A stretch of DNA of 64,000 bases from Tolumonas auensis DSM 9187. GTDB lineage: Bacteria; Pseudomonadota; Gammaproteobacteria; Enterobacterales; Aeromonadaceae. The translations under genes and the position numbers were made by a program. The notes under the pieces were generated by a model. It did not search any database, had not been told where the DNA came from, and saw nothing but the letters and a program-made list of their open reading frames with translations. The DNA lies in the NCBI RefSeq assembly GCF_000023065.1, contig NC_012691.1, positions 3,319,501 to 3,383,500 on the forward strand, in the 5' to 3' direction. How positions within the stretch are numbered: position 1 is the stretch's first letter; each line of letters starts with the position of its first letter. Positions 35,584 to 46,377 of this stretch are shown piece by piece.

Positions 35584-36408
35584 TTAGACGCCAAAATATT
35601 CCTGCAACACATCCAGAATGCCCTGTCCGTTGTTGCTTTCTTGGGTGATGCGGTCAGCGACGGCTTTGACTTCATCCTCGGCATTCGCCATGGCAACGCC
35701 GAGACCGGCCATCCTGAGCATGGAAATGTCGTTATGGTTGTCACCGATCGCGATCACCTGTGCCGGGTCAATTTGATGCTGTGCGAGAAACTCACTCAGG
35801 CGGGCACCTTTGGTATTGCCACGGCGGGAAAAATCGATACGGTTGACCCACGATTGTTCACCGGTGAAATTCGCCTGCACCCAGTCCAGCTGAGCAAAGG
35901 CGGTGATCCGTTCGATGTCGCCTTCCGCGACAAACTTCCAGACATACTCGCTGTTCGCCAGTTCCTCTTCGAAGGAAGAGACGCGCGCAATCGCCGGACG
36001 AATAGTCGCCGGAAAGGTCTCCGACCAGCGTTCCAGAACTGACATATAGGCAATCGGATTTGAGGCCGACAGCGCCATGCGATCCGTCACATACATCACC
36101 AGATTTAGCTCATGCTGTTGTGCCAGTTGCAGGAATTGCCGGGCGGTGTCGTGCGGAATAGCATTTTCAGTCAGGACAGAATTAGTTTGATAATCATAGA
36201 TATAAGTGCCGTTACAGCTGATTACCGGCGTGGTCAGCCCTAATTCGTGATGATAAGGGCGGGCGGCGGTATGGTGACGACCGGTGACCAGCAGCACCAT
36301 CACTTGCGATGGCAAGCGACGGATGGCGTCGCGCACCGCAGGTAAAATCTGATAATCGCTGGTCAGCGTAGTGCCATCCAAATCCAGCGCTAGTACACGA
36401 TATGACAA
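35584..36408 (-). CDS. HAD-IIB (Cof-type) phosphatase, YbhA-like
   Basis: The 274-residue protein has HAD motif I ALDLDGTTLTSD, motif II VTGRHH, the lysine motif in NTKGARLSEFL and motif IV IGDNHNDISMLRMAG, with a large type IIB cap. The VTGRHHTAARPYHHELGL and CNGTYIYDYQ segments resemble enteric YbhA, a phosphatase acting on pyridoxal phosphate and sugar phosphates. Lying between ulaG and ulaE, it may dephosphorylate a dead-end intermediate of ascorbate breakdown. It is not part of the E. coli ula locus. Confidence 0.85.
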   Translation of the reverse strand: MSYRVLALDLDGTTLTSDYQILPAVRDAIRRLPSQVMVLLVTGRHHTAARPYHHELGLTTPVISCNGTYIYDYQTNSVLTENAIPHDTARQFLQLAQQHELNLVMYVTDRMALSASNPIAYMSVLERWSETFPATIRPAIARVSSFEEELANSEYVWKFVAEGDIERITAFAQLDWVQANFTGEQSWVNRIDFSRRGNTKGARLSEFLAQHQIDPAQVIAIGDNHNDISMLRMAGLGVAMANAEDEVKAVADRITQESNNGQGILDVLQEYFGV

Positions 36409-36528
36409 GATGGCACTCCTTATTGTTTGTTACGGCAGAAAAGACGACACGGCGACAGGCGGCCAACCTCTTTGGGTGCGAACCAGAAACAGGCACAACG
36501 TATCGCCGTGTAACGTCAATTCCTCTCC

Positions 36529-37596
36529 TTACAGGAAAGACTTGTACGGCAATTCCGGATCGTCGATGAAGATGTCATCAAATCCGCGCGGATGCTGGTA
36601 ATGCAGCTTGGCCTGATCGGTCGGATAGGTATATTTACCGCCCACCTGCCAGAAGAATGGGCGGAAGCCATAGTTCAGCCGCTCTTTCTTCATGTTCCAC
36701 AGCACTTCGATTTCGCGTGGATCGCTCTGGAAGTTTGCCCAGATGTCGTGATGGAACGGGATCACCACATTGGTTTTCAGTGATTCGCCGGCACGCAGAA
36801 TGTCTGACGAGGTCATCTTGTCAGTCACGCCACGCGGGTTTTCGCCATACGACAGCAGCGCCACGTCGATCTGATTGTCGTTGCCGTGTTTGGCGTAGTA
36901 GTTGGAGTAGTGCGAGTCGCCGGAGTGGTAAAGATTGCCACCGGAGGTTTGCACCAGGTAGTTGACGGCGCGCTGATCCATGCCATCCAGAATGTCTTTA
37001 TCCAGGGAAGAAGTGCCTTGCGGCAAGGTCACCAGTGCCGTACGGTCGAAGGCATCCAGCACTTTGATGGTGATATCACCCACCGGAATTTCATCGCCCA
37101 CTTTCGCCACGATGCAGCGTTCTGCCGGCACACCCCATTTGGTCCACAGATCCACACACGCCTGCGGGCCGATAAATTTCACATGCTTGCCGCAATTCTG
37201 CAGCACAGACGCGGCAACATTGATATCGATGTGATCGGCATGATCATGCGTCGCCAGTACCGCATCGATGTCTTTGATTCCAAAAGGATCGAGCACAAAC
37301 GGCGAAGTACGCAGGTTCGGCTGCAGATTGCGCACGCCACCCATGCGCATCATCTGATGCTGTTTATTCATCAGCGGATTACCGTGGCTGCGTTTGCCGG
37401 TGCCACACCAGAAATCGATCGAGATATTGGTGTTACCCGCCGATTTCAACCAGATACCGGTACAACCGAGCCACCACATAGCAAAAGTATTGGGTGCTAC
37501 TTTTTCCTGTGCGATCTCTTCATTTAACCAGGTACCCCACTCTGGGAAGGTACTTAAGATCCAGGATTCGCGGGTGATTTCATCAATCTTGCTCAT
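36529..37596 (-). CDS. ulaG: L-ascorbate-6-phosphate lactonase
   Basis: The protein starting [20 protein letters not shown] has 355 residues and matches UlaG closely, including the metallo-beta-lactamase motif [33 protein letters not shown] and the late [10 protein letters not shown]. It opens the lactone ring of ascorbate 6-phosphate to 3-keto-L-gulonate 6-phosphate. ATG 37596 is chosen over an in-frame start at 37662 because AGGAG lies eight bases before it and homology begins there. It heads the minus-strand unit divergent from the transporter operon. Confidence 0.96.
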   Translation of the reverse strand: MSKIDEITRESWILSTFPEWGTWLNEEIAQEKVAPNTFAMWWLGCTGIWLKSAGNTNISIDFWCGTGKRSHGNPLMNKQHQMMRMGGVRNLQPNLRTSPFVLDPFGIKDIDAVLATHDHADHIDINVAASVLQNCGKHVKFIGPQACVDLWTKWGVPAERCIVAKVGDEIPVGDITIKVLDAFDRTALVTLPQGTSSLDKDILDGMDQRAVNYLVQTSGGNLYHSGDSHYSNYYAKHGNDNQIDVALLSYGENPRGVTDKMTSSDILRAGESLKTNVVIPFHHDIWANFQSDPREIEVLWNMKKERLNYGFRPFFWQVGGKYTYPTDQAKLHYQHPRGFDDIFIDDPELPYKSFL

Positions 37597-38118
37597 TGGG
37601 TAACTCCTGTTGATACGAAAACAATGTATGAATGAGTCTGCATCTGGTGACTGAACAAACAATCAATCATGATGCGCTTTCTTTTTCGTGAAAGTACTCA
37701 TCGCGTGATTACTTGTGAACATGAAATGACTATATCAATGCTTTCGTGATTATCAATGATTATTTGTGCCTTTGTGTGATTCAGCTTGCAGATTTATTGC
37801 TCACATTAATTAACTAAAAGACAACACAATGAATAATAAGGCTTTATTTTATTGCCGAATAAGGGTCCACAGCTACAGACCTGTACTGAGCCCTTGATTC
37901 AAATAATCATCACGCAATAATTTATAAACAAAATGAACGAGAGATCGCTCACATAAAATCACAAAGAATCTTTTGATGATTCCCTATGATTGCTAAGGTT
38001 ACTTGGCGAACAGAAACAGGCGTGTGGTGATGAGGCTGTGTCGGTCATGATGTGCGACCAGAACCAGAAAGAGTTACCAGTCCTATCAGCATGTGAATCC
38101 ATATAACGGAGCATCATC
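37597..38118. promoter_or_regulatory. Divergent ulaG-ulaA control region
   Basis: This 522-base AT-rich region has no credible gene. The core TGATTA occurs at 37706-37711, 37747-37752 and 37757-37762, and its complement TAATCA at about 37903; further TGATT copies lie near 37976-37990. These are candidate UlaR half-sites shared with the ulaR upstream region. A CRP site is also expected but I cannot point to a clear one. Confidence 0.5.
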
Positions 38119-39885
38119 ATGGAAACCCTGTATAACATTTTTTATATTTTTTACAGCCAGGTAATGACCAAAGCGCCGCTGCTACTCGGTATCGTTACCT
38201 GCATTGGCTATCTGCTGCTACGCCGCGACACCACCACCGTTCTGAAAGGGACAACGAAAACGATTGTTGGCTTTATGCTGGTTCAGGTTGGTTCCACCAC
38301 ACTGGTTGCAGGCTTTAAACCCGTCGTTGAAAAAATCGCTGAGTATCACCATCTGGTGGGTTCCGTTATCGACCCGTACACCACCATGATGGCAACCATG
38401 GAAACCATGGGGGATAAATATTCCTGGGTCGGTTATGCCGTTTTACTGGCGCTGGGACTGAATATTCTGCTGGTTGTGTTCCGACGCTATACCGGGATCC
38501 GCACCATCATGCTGACCGGGCATATCATGTTCCAGCAGGCCGGTTTAGTCGCCGTGTTCTATCTGGTGCTGGGTACTTCCATGTGGGAAACCATCATCTA
38601 CTCCGCCATTATCATGGCGCTGTACTGGGGTATCTCGTCTAACATCATGTTCAAACCGACCCAGGCTGTAACGGGCGGAGCCGGCTTCTCGATTGGTCAC
38701 CAGCAACAGGTTGCTGCCTGGATCGCCACCAAAGTTGCACCGAAACTGGGCAATAAAGAAGACAGCGTGGATAACCTGAAACTGCCGAAATGGCTGCATA
38801 TCTTCCATGACAGCATTACCGCCACCGCGATTGTGATGACCGTGTTCTTCGGCATCATTCTGTTGTCCTTCGGTCTGGAAAACCTGCAAAAAATGGCCGG
38901 CCCGACCCACTGGTCGATCTACATTCTGGAAACCGGGCTCAAGTTTGCCGTGGCGATCCAGGTGATTGTGGCCGGGGTGCGCATGTTCGTGGCTGAACTC
39001 TCCGAAGCCTTCAAAGGTATCTCTGAACGCGTGATTCCAAATGCCGTGTTAGCCATCGACTGTGCCGCCATCTACGCTTACTCACCGAATGCCATGGTGT
39101 TTGGCTTCATGTGGGGTGCGATTGGTCAGTTCCTGGCGGTGATCGCCCTGTTACTGGCGCAGGCACCGATCATGATCATCCCTGGCTTTATCCCGATGTT
39201 CTTCTCGAACGCGACCATTGGTGTGTTTGCCAACCATTTCGGTGGCTGGAAAGCGGTCATGAAGGTCTGTTTCGTGATGGGTATTATCGAAGTCATCGGT
39301 TCTGCCTGGGCGATCCATCTGTTTGCTGAGCAGGGAACTGCTTTCAACGGCTGGATGGGGATGGCTGACTGGGCACTGATCTTCCCACCTATCATGCAGG
39401 GTTTGTCATTCTCTTCTTACTTCTTCTTCGTGTTGCTGGCTGCTGCCGGGGTCTACATGTTCTTTGCATCACGCACATTGCGTGCAGAAGAAGATGCTGA
39501 AGCAGCCGCTGCGGCGGTCGCACCAACAATTGCGGCAGTACCAATGGCTACACCGGTTTCTGATGACGCTGTATCTGCTGTAACCAGCCGTGCCATCCGG
39601 ATTCTCGCGGTCTGTGGTAACGGTCAGGGTTCATCCATGATGATGAAAATGAAGATTGGCAAATATCTGGAACAAAAAGGTATTCCGCATGTCATGGATT
39701 CCTGTGCAGTGTCGGATTACAAATCAAAACTTCAGTCGACCGATATCATCGTTTCTTCCAAGCATTTATCCGGAGAAATGGATCCGGGCGAAGGCAAGTT
39801 TGTCCTCGGCGTACAGAACATGCTGAACCCGAACTCTTTTGGCGACGAGCTGCTGGGACTGATTAAAAACAACTTTGCACAGTAA
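38119..39885 (+). CDS. ulaA: Ascorbate PTS transporter, fused EIIC-EIIB
   Basis: The 588-residue protein carries UlaA-type EIIC (residues 1 to ~455: about ten membrane segments, [19 protein letters not shown]-like substrate region, [16 protein letters not shown]), an Ala-rich linker ([19 protein letters not shown]) and a UlaB-type EIIB (~495-588) with the phosphocysteine loop [18 protein letters not shown]. It imports and phosphorylates L-ascorbate. In E. coli the two domains are separate proteins; here they are one chain. ATCATC and GGAG precede the ATG. Confidence 0.93.
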   Translation: METLYNIFYIFYSQVMTKAPLLLGIVTCIGYLLLRRDTTTVLKGTTKTIVGFMLVQVGSTTLVAGFKPVVEKIAEYHHLVGSVIDPYTTMMATMETMGDKYSWVGYAVLLALGLNILLVVFRRYTGIRTIMLTGHIMFQQAGLVAVFYLVLGTSMWETIIYSAIIMALYWGISSNIMFKPTQAVTGGAGFSIGHQQQVAAWIATKVAPKLGNKEDSVDNLKLPKWLHIFHDSITATAIVMTVFFGIILLSFGLENLQKMAGPTHWSIYILETGLKFAVAIQVIVAGVRMFVAELSEAFKGISERVIPNAVLAIDCAAIYAYSPNAMVFGFMWGAIGQFLAVIALLLAQAPIMIIPGFIPMFFSNATIGVFANHFGGWKAVMKVCFVMGIIEVIGSAWAIHLFAEQGTAFNGWMGMADWALIFPPIMQGLSFSSYFFFVLLAAAGVYMFFASRTLRAEEDAEAAAAAVAPTIAAVPMATPVSDDAVSAVTSRAIRILAVCGNGQGSSMMMKMKIGKYLEQKGIPHVMDSCAVSDYKSKLQSTDIIVSSKHLSGEMDPGEGKFVLGVQNMLNPNSFGDELLGLIKNNFAQ

Positions 39886-39933
39886 TTATCAATATTGAGG
39901 CCAGTCCGCCGGGCTGGCCGCTGAGGAGGCAAA

Positions 39934-40413
39934 ATGAATTTCAAGCAATCTTTGATCGATAACAATTCCATTCTCTTGCAAACCAGCGCCACTGACTGGC
40001 GCGAAGCGATCAAACTGGGTACCGATATGCTGATTGCATCCGGTGCGGTTGAACCCAGCTATCACAAGGCCATCATCAGCAGTATCGAAGCACATGGCCC
40101 TTATATCGTGATTGCCCCCAATTTCGCGATGCCACATGCCCGTCCGGAAGATGGCGTCAATCACACCGCATTTGCGCTGGTGACGCTGACCACCCCGGTT
40201 TACTTTGAAGGCGAAAGCGAGCCGGTGGATGTGCTGGTGACGCTGGCTGGCAGCTCTTCTGATCAACATATGCAGGGTTTGATGGAAGTGACGCAGGTGC
40301 TGGATGATCCGACCAGTGATACCGGCATTAACCTGGACAAATTACGTCAGTGCCGTAGCAAAGAAGATGTGTTTCAGGTTATTGACGCCGCATTGTGTGC
40401 GACTGCCGCCTGA
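39934..40413 (+). CDS. ulaC: Ascorbate PTS EIIA component
   Basis: The 159-residue EIIA of the mannitol/fructose fold has its phosphorylated histidine in IAPNFAMPHARPEDGVN. It receives phosphate from HPr and passes it to the EIIB domain of the fused UlaA-UlaB. GAGGAGG lies just before the ATG, and the gene follows the transporter by 48 bases. Confidence 0.94.
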   Translation: MNFKQSLIDNNSILLQTSATDWREAIKLGTDMLIASGAVEPSYHKAIISSIEAHGPYIVIAPNFAMPHARPEDGVNHTAFALVTLTTPVYFEGESEPVDVLVTLAGSSSDQHMQGLMEVTQVLDDPTSDTGINLDKLRQCRSKEDVFQVIDAALCATAA

Positions 40414-40451
40414 AAGGGTGACCGTTAAACAACGGCAATAGGAGATTCGTG

Positions 40452-41150
40452 ATGTTTCAAGAATTAAAACAAGCGGTTCTGGAAGCCAATTTAGAATTAC
40501 CAGTCCATGGTCTGGTCACCCTGACCTGGGGCAATGTCTCGCAGGTTGATCGTCAACGCGGCGTGATAGCCATCAAACCTTCGGGTGTCAGCTATGAACA
40601 CATGACGGCGGACGACATCGTCGTAGTCAGTCTGGAGGATGGCCGCGTCATCGAAGGCCGCCTGAATCCATCCAGCGATACCGCCACCCATCTGGTGCTC
40701 TACCGCGCATTCCCCGGCATCGGTGGCATCGTGCACACCCATTCCCGCAATGGCACTATCTGGGCACAAGCTGGGATGGATATTCCGGCGTTAGGCACCA
40801 CGCATGCCGATTATTTCTACGGCGATATTCCCTGCACCCGCCCGCTGACGGAAGCCGAAATCAGCACGGAATATGAAGTAAACACCGGCAATGTCATTGT
40901 CGAGCTATTCCAGCAGCGCGATCTCGATCCGGCTGCCGTTCCCGGTGCCCTGATCACCGGCCATGCCCCTTTCTGCTGGGGTAAAAACGGCGTCGATGCA
41001 GTACATAACGCCATCGTGCTGGAAGAAGTGGCCGCCATGGCGCTTTCAACCCGCTCACTCAACAGCCAGATCCATATTCAGCAGGCGCTGTCGGATAAGC
41101 ATTACTTCCGCAAGCACGGGGCGAATGCCTATTACGGACAGCGAACCTGA
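40452..41150 (+). CDS. ulaF: L-ribulose-5-phosphate 4-epimerase
   Basis: The 232-residue class II aldolase-fold epimerase matches UlaF/Ara[31 protein letters not shown], the zinc-binding [15 protein letters not shown] and [16 protein letters not shown], and [11 protein letters not shown]. It converts L-ribulose 5-phosphate to D-xylulose 5-phosphate, the exit point of ascorbate catabolism. I start at ATG 40452; a GTG three bases earlier is less well spaced from AGGAG. Confidence 0.94.
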   Translation: MFQELKQAVLEANLELPVHGLVTLTWGNVSQVDRQRGVIAIKPSGVSYEHMTADDIVVVSLEDGRVIEGRLNPSSDTATHLVLYRAFPGIGGIVHTHSRNGTIWAQAGMDIPALGTTHADYFYGDIPCTRPLTEAEISTEYEVNTGNVIVELFQQRDLDPAAVPGALITGHAPFCWGKNGVDAVHNAIVLEEVAAMALSTRSLNSQIHIQQALSDKHYFRKHGANAYYGQRT

Positions 41151-41284
41151 GCCTGTCTCGGCTAAAACCGATCACTGATTAATAAACACTTTCATTGAAA
41201 TTACTACGGATGTCCGTGGTTTGGTTGCCTACACCCGAAAAAGCCAGATCACGCCACATTCAATGACTAAAGGAATTAAAAATC

Positions 41285-41929
41285 ATGACTAAACCATTAT
41301 TACAAATCGCTTTGGATTCAACCGATCTGGCCAGCGCAGTGACTATCGCTAACAGCGTAGAAAGCTTCGTCGATGTCATTGAAGTCGGCACCATTCTGGC
41401 ATTTGCCGAAGGCATGTCGGCAGTCAGCACCCTGCGTAAACGTCATCCGAACCATATTCTGGTTTGTGATATGAAAACCACCGATGGCGGCGCGATTCTG
41501 GCGCGAATGGCGTTCGAAGCGGGTTCAAACTGGATCACTGTTTCAGCAGCGGCACACATCGCGACGATTGAAGCGTGTAAAAAAGTGGCGGATGAATTTG
41601 GCGGTGAAATTCAGATTGAACTGTATGGCAACTGGACACTGGCCGATGCGCAAAAATGGGTGGATCTCGGCATCAAACAAGCGATCTACCACCGCTCCCG
41701 CGATGCGGAATTGGCTGGCGTGAACTGGACGCCGGACGACCTGAGCCGTATGCGCGCACTGTCAGAGTTAGGGCTGGAAATGTCGATCACCGGTGGCATC
41801 GTGCCGGAAGATATCCATCTGTTCCAGGGCATCCGCGCCAAGACATTTATCGCTGGTCGTGCACTGGCCTCTGCCTCAGGCAGAGCGACCGCTGAAGCAC
41901 TGAAAGCTGAAATCAACAAATACTGGTAA
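41285..41929 (+). CDS. ulaD: 3-keto-L-gulonate-6-phosphate decarboxylase
   Basis: The 214-residue TIM barrel of the orotidine-monophosphate-decarboxylase suprafamily has the catalytic D-x-K-x-x-D array in LVCDMKTTDGG, plus QIALDSTDLASA at the start and the phosphate-binding ITGGIVPED and FIAGRAL. It produces L-xylulose 5-phosphate. GGAATTAAAAATC precedes the ATG. A 134-base gap separates it from ulaF, without an obvious terminator. Confidence 0.95.
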   Translation: MTKPLLQIALDSTDLASAVTIANSVESFVDVIEVGTILAFAEGMSAVSTLRKRHPNHILVCDMKTTDGGAILARMAFEAGSNWITVSAAAHIATIEACKKVADEFGGEIQIELYGNWTLADAQKWVDLGIKQAIYHRSRDAELAGVNWTPDDLSRMRALSELGLEMSITGGIVPEDIHLFQGIRAKTFIAGRALASASGRATAEALKAEINKYW

Positions 41930-41986
41930 GCCACTGATTGCGGCAGTCGGAACGGCTGCCCATTTTCTATCGTGTAAGGAGTTAAT

Positions 41987-42940
41987 GTGAGCAGTCTATT
42001 AGAACAACTTCGTGCCGTTACCACTGTGGTTGCCGACACCGGCGAGTTACCCGCCATCAAAGCATTTAAACCGGAAGATGCCACCACCAACCCATCATTA
42101 ATTCTCAAAGCCGTAACCTTGCCTGAGTATGCGTCGCTGCTGGATAGCATCGTAACCTCTGCGCGCGCCCTTTCTGCAGATTTGGCTGTGCAGGTCGAAG
42201 AAGCCGCCGACCGTCTGATTGTGGCGATTGGTTGTGAAGTGTTAAAGCATGTGCCCGGCCGTATTTCCACCGAAGTCGATGCCCGTCTCTCTTTTAATAC
42301 CGCCTCCACCATCGAAAAAGCCCGCAAGCTGATTGGCTTGTATGAGTATCAGGGTATTCCCCGTTCGCGTGTGCTGATTAAAATCGCCTCGACCTGGGAA
42401 GGTATCCGTGCCGCGGAACAGCTGGAAAAAGAAGGCATTAACTGCAACCTGACGCTGCTGTTCTCATTCGCTCAGGCCCTCGCCTGTGCCGAAGCCGGTG
42501 CGTATCTGATTTCGCCATTTGTCGGTCGTATTCTGGATTGGTACAAGGCCAAAACCGGTCAAAGCTACACCGCCGAAAATGACCCGGGCGTGAAGTCGGT
42601 GAAAGCGATTTATCAGTATTACAAACAGCACGGCTACAACACCGTGGTGATGGGTGCGAGCTTCCGCAGTGCGGAAGAGGTGCTGGCGCTGGCGGGTTGT
42701 GACCGCCTGACCATCAGCCCGAATCTGCTGCAGGATCTGGAGGCGCAGTCCGGTGAGCTGGTGCGTCAGCTGGCCGATGACGGTTTGCGTCTGCCACGTC
42801 CAACTCCGCTGAGTGAAGCCGAGTTCCGCTGGCAGCACAATGAGGATGCCATGGCGACCGAGAAGCTGGCGGAAGGTATTCGTAACTTTGCGGTTGACCA
42901 AGTGAAGTTAGAACAGTTACTGGCGACGCGGTTGGCGTAG
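41987..42940 (+). CDS. tal: Transaldolase, ula-linked copy
   Basis: The 317-residue transaldolase B-type enzyme has [12 protein letters not shown] near the start and the Schiff-base lysine in [13 protein letters not shown]. The start is GTG 41987 behind AAGGAG. It differs from the copy at 60968 at about 12 residues, most of them in the first third. It lies at the end of the ascorbate operon with transketolase, so xylulose 5-phosphate can be recycled to fructose 6-phosphate and glyceraldehyde 3-phosphate. Confidence 0.95.
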   Translation: MSSLLEQLRAVTTVVADTGELPAIKAFKPEDATTNPSLILKAVTLPEYASLLDSIVTSARALSADLAVQVEEAADRLIVAIGCEVLKHVPGRISTEVDARLSFNTASTIEKARKLIGLYEYQGIPRSRVLIKIASTWEGIRAAEQLEKEGINCNLTLLFSFAQALACAEAGAYLISPFVGRILDWYKAKTGQSYTAENDPGVKSVKAIYQYYKQHGYNTVVMGASFRSAEEVLALAGCDRLTISPNLLQDLEAQSGELVRQLADDGLRLPRPTPLSEAEFRWQHNEDAMATEKLAEGIRNFAVDQVKLEQLLATRLA

Positions 42941-42987
42941 TTGATTTCGGATAGGGTGATTGGTTGTAACGGCGTGCCAGGTGGCTC

Positions 42988-43087
42988 GGAACAATATCCC
43001 TGTCTCCTGACTCGTCGTGAACCCATCCATGGGGACTCCGCCGCGCCATCCCTGGCGCGGAGGGTCATCCGACAGGGATATCATTCC
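42988..43087 (+). repeat. Structured intergenic element between tal and tkt, copy 1
   Basis: The outer arms 42988-43004 and 43071-43087 pair at 15 of 17 positions (ATATCCCTGTC with GACAGGGATAT perfectly). An inner stem CCGCGCCA/TGGCGCGG is followed by AGGGTCATCC. A diverged copy lies between the second tal-tkt pair. Confidence 0.8.
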
Positions 43088-43191
43088 TCGTTGGCAATTC
43101 GTGTTATTTCCGTTCCCATGCCCCTAGTCCAACCTGTCTTCCTATTTTTTGATTGAACTAATTTCTTAGATTGCTAACTGGAGTTTTCTAA

Positions 43192-45192
43192 ATGAGTTTA
43201 GATGCAAAAACCCTCGCTAACGCCGTGCGTATGCTCAGTGTCGATGCCGTGCAACAAGCCAACTCCGGCCACCCCGGTGCGCCGATGGGTATGGCCGATA
43301 TCGCTGAAACACTATGGCGTCACCATTTAAAACACAACCCGACTGACCCGAAGTGGATCAACCGCGACCGCTTTGTGCTCTCTAACGGTCATGGCTCGAT
43401 GCTGCTGTATTCGCTGTTGCATCTCACCGGTTATGACCTGCCACTGGCCGAGTTAAAACAATTCCGTCAGCTGCACAGTAAGACGCCGGGCCACCCGGAA
43501 TACGGCTATGCACCGGGCGTCGAAACCACCACCGGCCCGTTAGGTCAGGGTATTGCCAATGCAGTGGGTATGGCACTGGCAGAGAAAACCTTAGCGGCGC
43601 AGTTTAATAAACCGGGCCATAACATCGTCGACCATTACACCTACGCCTTTATGGGTGATGGTTGTTTGATGGAAGGGATTTCGCATGAAGTGTGTTCACT
43701 GGCGGGTACGTTAGAGCTGGGTAAGCTGATTGCGTTCTGGGATGACAACGGTATCTCGATTGATGGTCATGTCGATGGTTGGTTTACCGATGATACCCCG
43801 GCGCGTTTCCGGGCGTACGGCTGGCAGGTACTGGATTCAGTCGATGGTCACGACCCGCGCGCATTAGATGCCGCCATTCGTGAAGCGAAAACTGACACCC
43901 AACGTCCAACGCTGATTTGCTGCAAAACCATTATCGGCTACGGTTCACCGAATAAATCCGGCAGTCACGACTGTCATGGGGCACCACTGGGGAAAGACGA
44001 AGTCACCAAGGTGCGTGAGTTCCTGCACTGGCCGCATGCACCGTTTGAAATTCCACAAGATATCTATCAGGCATGGAATGCCAAAGAACAGGGCCAGCAC
44101 CATCAGGCCAGCTGGCAGCAGCATTTCAGTGCCTACCGCGCGGAATACCCGGAACTCGCCGCAGAATTGCTGCGCCGTAGCACCGGCAAACTGCCACAAA
44201 ACTGGGCGGAACAGGCTAACGCCTATATCGCTGACCTGCAGGCTAATCCAGCCAACATTGCGTCCCGTCAGGCCAGTCAAAAAGCATTGAACGAATATGC
44301 GAAGATTCTGCCAGAGCTGCTCGGCGGTTCCGCGGATTTGGCGCCGTCCAACCTGACCCGTCACACCTCCGCCCTGGATGTCAGCGCTGAAGTACCTCAA
44401 GGCAACTACCTGCACTACGGGGTACGTGAGTTCGGTATGTCGGCCATCATGAATGGCATTACCTTGCACGGCGGTTTCATTCCTTATGGCGGCACTTTCC
44501 TGATGTTTATGGAATATGCCCGTAATGCGGTGCGTATGGCCGCGCTGATGAAGCAACGCTCCATCTTTGTATATACCCACGACTCGATTGGTCTCGGCGA
44601 AGACGGTCCGACCCACCAACCGGTGGAACAGCTCGCCAGCCTGCGCCTGACGCCGAACATGGAAACCTGGCGGCCATGTGACCAGGTGGAAAGTGCGGTG
44701 AGCTGGAAAGCAGCGATTGAGCGAGCTAATGGCCCGAGTGCCCTTATCTTCTCAAGACAAGCCCTGACCCAACAGCCAAGGACCACCCAGCAAGTTCAGG
44801 ATATCGAACGCGGTGGCTACACCCTGCTGGATTGTGACGGCACCCCGGAGCTCATCATCATGGCGACCGGCTCGGAAGTGGGATTAGCGGTTAATGCAGC
44901 CAACACCCTGAGTGCGGAAGGCAAGAAAGTACGCGTCGTCTCCCTGCCCTGCACCGAGCGCTTTGACAAGCAACCGGCGGCGTACAGAGAACAGGTGTTA
45001 CCGAAAGCAGTCCGCGCCCGTCTGGCGATTGAAGCGAGCATTGCCGATTACTGGCAACGCTACACCGGCCTCGACGGCGAAGTGATTGGCATGACCAGCT
45101 TCGGGGAGTCCGCCCCGGCGGAGCAGTTGTTCAAGCTGTTTGGCTTCAGTGATGAGAATGTGCTGGAGAAAGCGCGGAGATTGCTGGCTTAA
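43192..45192 (+). CDS. tkt: Transketolase, ula-linked copy
   Basis: The 666-residue thiamine-diphosphate enzyme is complete: [19 protein letters not shown], the TPP motif [20 protein letters not shown] with [42 protein letters not shown] and [13 protein letters not shown]. It transfers two-carbon units in the non-oxidative pentose phosphate pathway. GAG precedes the ATG at a loose distance. Residues about 295-345 differ strongly from the second copy, while flanking parts are nearly the same. Confidence 0.95.
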   Translation: MSLDAKTLANAVRMLSVDAVQQANSGHPGAPMGMADIAETLWRHHLKHNPTDPKWINRDRFVLSNGHGSMLLYSLLHLTGYDLPLAELKQFRQLHSKTPGHPEYGYAPGVETTTGPLGQGIANAVGMALAEKTLAAQFNKPGHNIVDHYTYAFMGDGCLMEGISHEVCSLAGTLELGKLIAFWDDNGISIDGHVDGWFTDDTPARFRAYGWQVLDSVDGHDPRALDAAIREAKTDTQRPTLICCKTIIGYGSPNKSGSHDCHGAPLGKDEVTKVREFLHWPHAPFEIPQDIYQAWNAKEQGQHHQASWQQHFSAYRAEYPELAAELLRRSTGKLPQNWAEQANAYIADLQANPANIASRQASQKALNEYAKILPELLGGSADLAPSNLTRHTSALDVSAEVPQGNYLHYGVREFGMSAIMNGITLHGGFIPYGGTFLMFMEYARNAVRMAALMKQRSIFVYTHDSIGLGEDGPTHQPVEQLASLRLTPNMETWRPCDQVESAVSWKAAIERANGPSALIFSRQALTQQPRTTQQVQDIERGGYTLLDCDGTPELIIMATGSEVGLAVNAANTLSAEGKKVRVVSLPCTERFDKQPAAYREQVLPKAVRARLAIEASIADYWQRYTGLDGEVIGMTSFGESAPAEQLFKLFGFSDENVLEKARRLLA

Positions 45193-45202
45193 CGTTTGAT
45201 CA

Positions 45203-45233
45203 CAAAGCGCCTTTCATCTGCAAAGGCGCTTTG
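45203..45233 (+). terminator. Terminator-like hairpin after tkt
   Basis: CAAAGCGCCTTT pairs with AAAGGCGCTTTG around a short loop, ten bases after the tkt stop. The T tract is short, so the hairpin could act in both directions. Confidence 0.7.
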
Positions 45234-45250
45234 CATACAACATGATCTTA

Positions 45251-45326
45251 CTAAATATGACCGCCCAACTCTTTTGAGATGGCGTTGGCAGCAGCCTGCA
45301 ATGGTTGCAATAACGCATCCTGACCT
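45251..45326 (-). pseudogene. C-terminal remnant of an IclR-type regulator
   Basis: On the minus strand the frame running out of the IS630 left end reads GQDALLQPLQAAANAISKEL followed by GGHI and TAG at 45251-45253. The LQAAANAISKELG pattern resembles the end of IclR-family regulators. No remainder of the gene is found on the other side of the IS, which continues into Rhs sequence, so a deletion accompanied or followed insertion. Confidence 0.4.
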
Positions 45327-45353
45327 AAATAACTGATCCTAATTGTGCTCCAC

Positions 45354-46373
45354 CTATTTATTCTGTGCTGCTATTGCAAACGGGCTGACATGATCTAAAA
45401 AATACTTCACCTTTTGCAATAATTCCCACATCGCCCGACATCGGTGGTTTCTGGTGACCATCTCGTGCATTGAGCGCCAGAGTAGTTCAATCCGATTGAC
45501 CCACGGTGAGTAAACAGGTTGAAACAGTAACTCAAATTTTGGATTGTTCTTGAGCCATACCTGCGTCTTTTGGCTTTTGTGGATCACGTAATTATCAAGG
45601 ACCAGGATAATTTTCTTCGCCCGACGGTAATGCCGTTTCAGCTTTTCCAGTAGTTGAATAAATAGGTCTGAATCCTTACTCAGCCCTGTGGTGTAAATTA
45701 CCTTGCCCGTCTGACTATTAAGTGCACCGGCAACATAGTGTTTTTCGTTTTTCCCTGGTGTGGGTATTCGTTTTTGTTGATGACGACGCATCCAATCCGC
45801 ACCAATTTTAGGATTCAGGTCGATATCTGCTTCATCGACATAAAAAACCGGTTCATTAATAGAGTGACTTTGTAATGCATTGTTTATTAATGCCATTTTC
45901 TCATCACGATGTGGGTCACGAATATGGAGTGTCGGCGCAGCTCTACGCCAAACAATGCCCATTTTAGGTAACCAACGGCGGATGGTAGAGGCAGCAATGT
46001 TGAGTTCTGGACACAGGCGATGAATAAGCGATGCAAAAAGCTCTGAACTCCAACGTGAACGTTGATAACCAAAATCTTCTGGCGAGAACTGAATAAGCAG
46101 CTCTAAAATGAGTCGAATTTGTTGGTATGGCAAAGAACAAAATCGTCCGCGTTGTTTACTTTCGAGACCGGAAATACCACATTCCTGATACCAGCTGAGC
46201 CAGCGTTGAATAGAAGAACGAGCAGCGGCAGTCAGTTGATGAACCATCGAAACAGTCTGCCCCTGATGCAGCATGAGAATAGCAGTCAGACGCCGGGCAT
46301 GTTCTTTATCGTTGGTTTTATAAATGATTTTTTCGATGCGTCTGCGTTCGGCGCGAGATAAAACTGGTAACAT
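45354..46373 (-). CDS. IS630-family transposase
   Basis: The 339-residue protein has an N-terminal double helix-turn-helix (QTVSMVHQLTAAARSSIQRW) and a DDE catalytic domain with Asp in VFYVDEADIDL, Asp in IILVLDNYVIHKS and Glu in SPWVNRIELLWRSMH. It appears full length and in frame, so the element may still be mobile. Its start lies just inside a 13-bp inverted repeat at 46378-46443. Confidence 0.93.
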   Translation of the reverse strand: MLPVLSRAERRRIEKIIYKTNDKEHARRLTAILMLHQGQTVSMVHQLTAAARSSIQRWLSWYQECGISGLESKQRGRFCSLPYQQIRLILELLIQFSPEDFGYQRSRWSSELFASLIHRLCPELNIAASTIRRWLPKMGIVWRRAAPTLHIRDPHRDEKMALINNALQSHSINEPVFYVDEADIDLNPKIGADWMRRHQQKRIPTPGKNEKHYVAGALNSQTGKVIYTTGLSKDSDLFIQLLEKLKRHYRRAKKIILVLDNYVIHKSQKTQVWLKNNPKFELLFQPVYSPWVNRIELLWRSMHEMVTRNHRCRAMWELLQKVKYFLDHVSPFAIAAQNK

Positions 46374-46377
46374 AGCG

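Noticed and set aside
37597-38118. A hidden gene or riboswitch in the 522-base ulaG-ulaA gap
   Set aside because: No frame with initiation signals and no recognisable riboswitch core is seen; the AT-rich repeats are better explained as operator sites.
42988-43087. Possible CRISPR or tandem-repeat array in the tal-tkt gap
   Set aside because: There is one palindromic element per gap, with no regularly spaced direct repeats or spacers, and no cas genes anywhere in the window.
43945-44619. 224-codon antisense frame inside transketolase
   Set aside because: It is fully contained in a conserved enzyme gene, and the product has no family resemblance.
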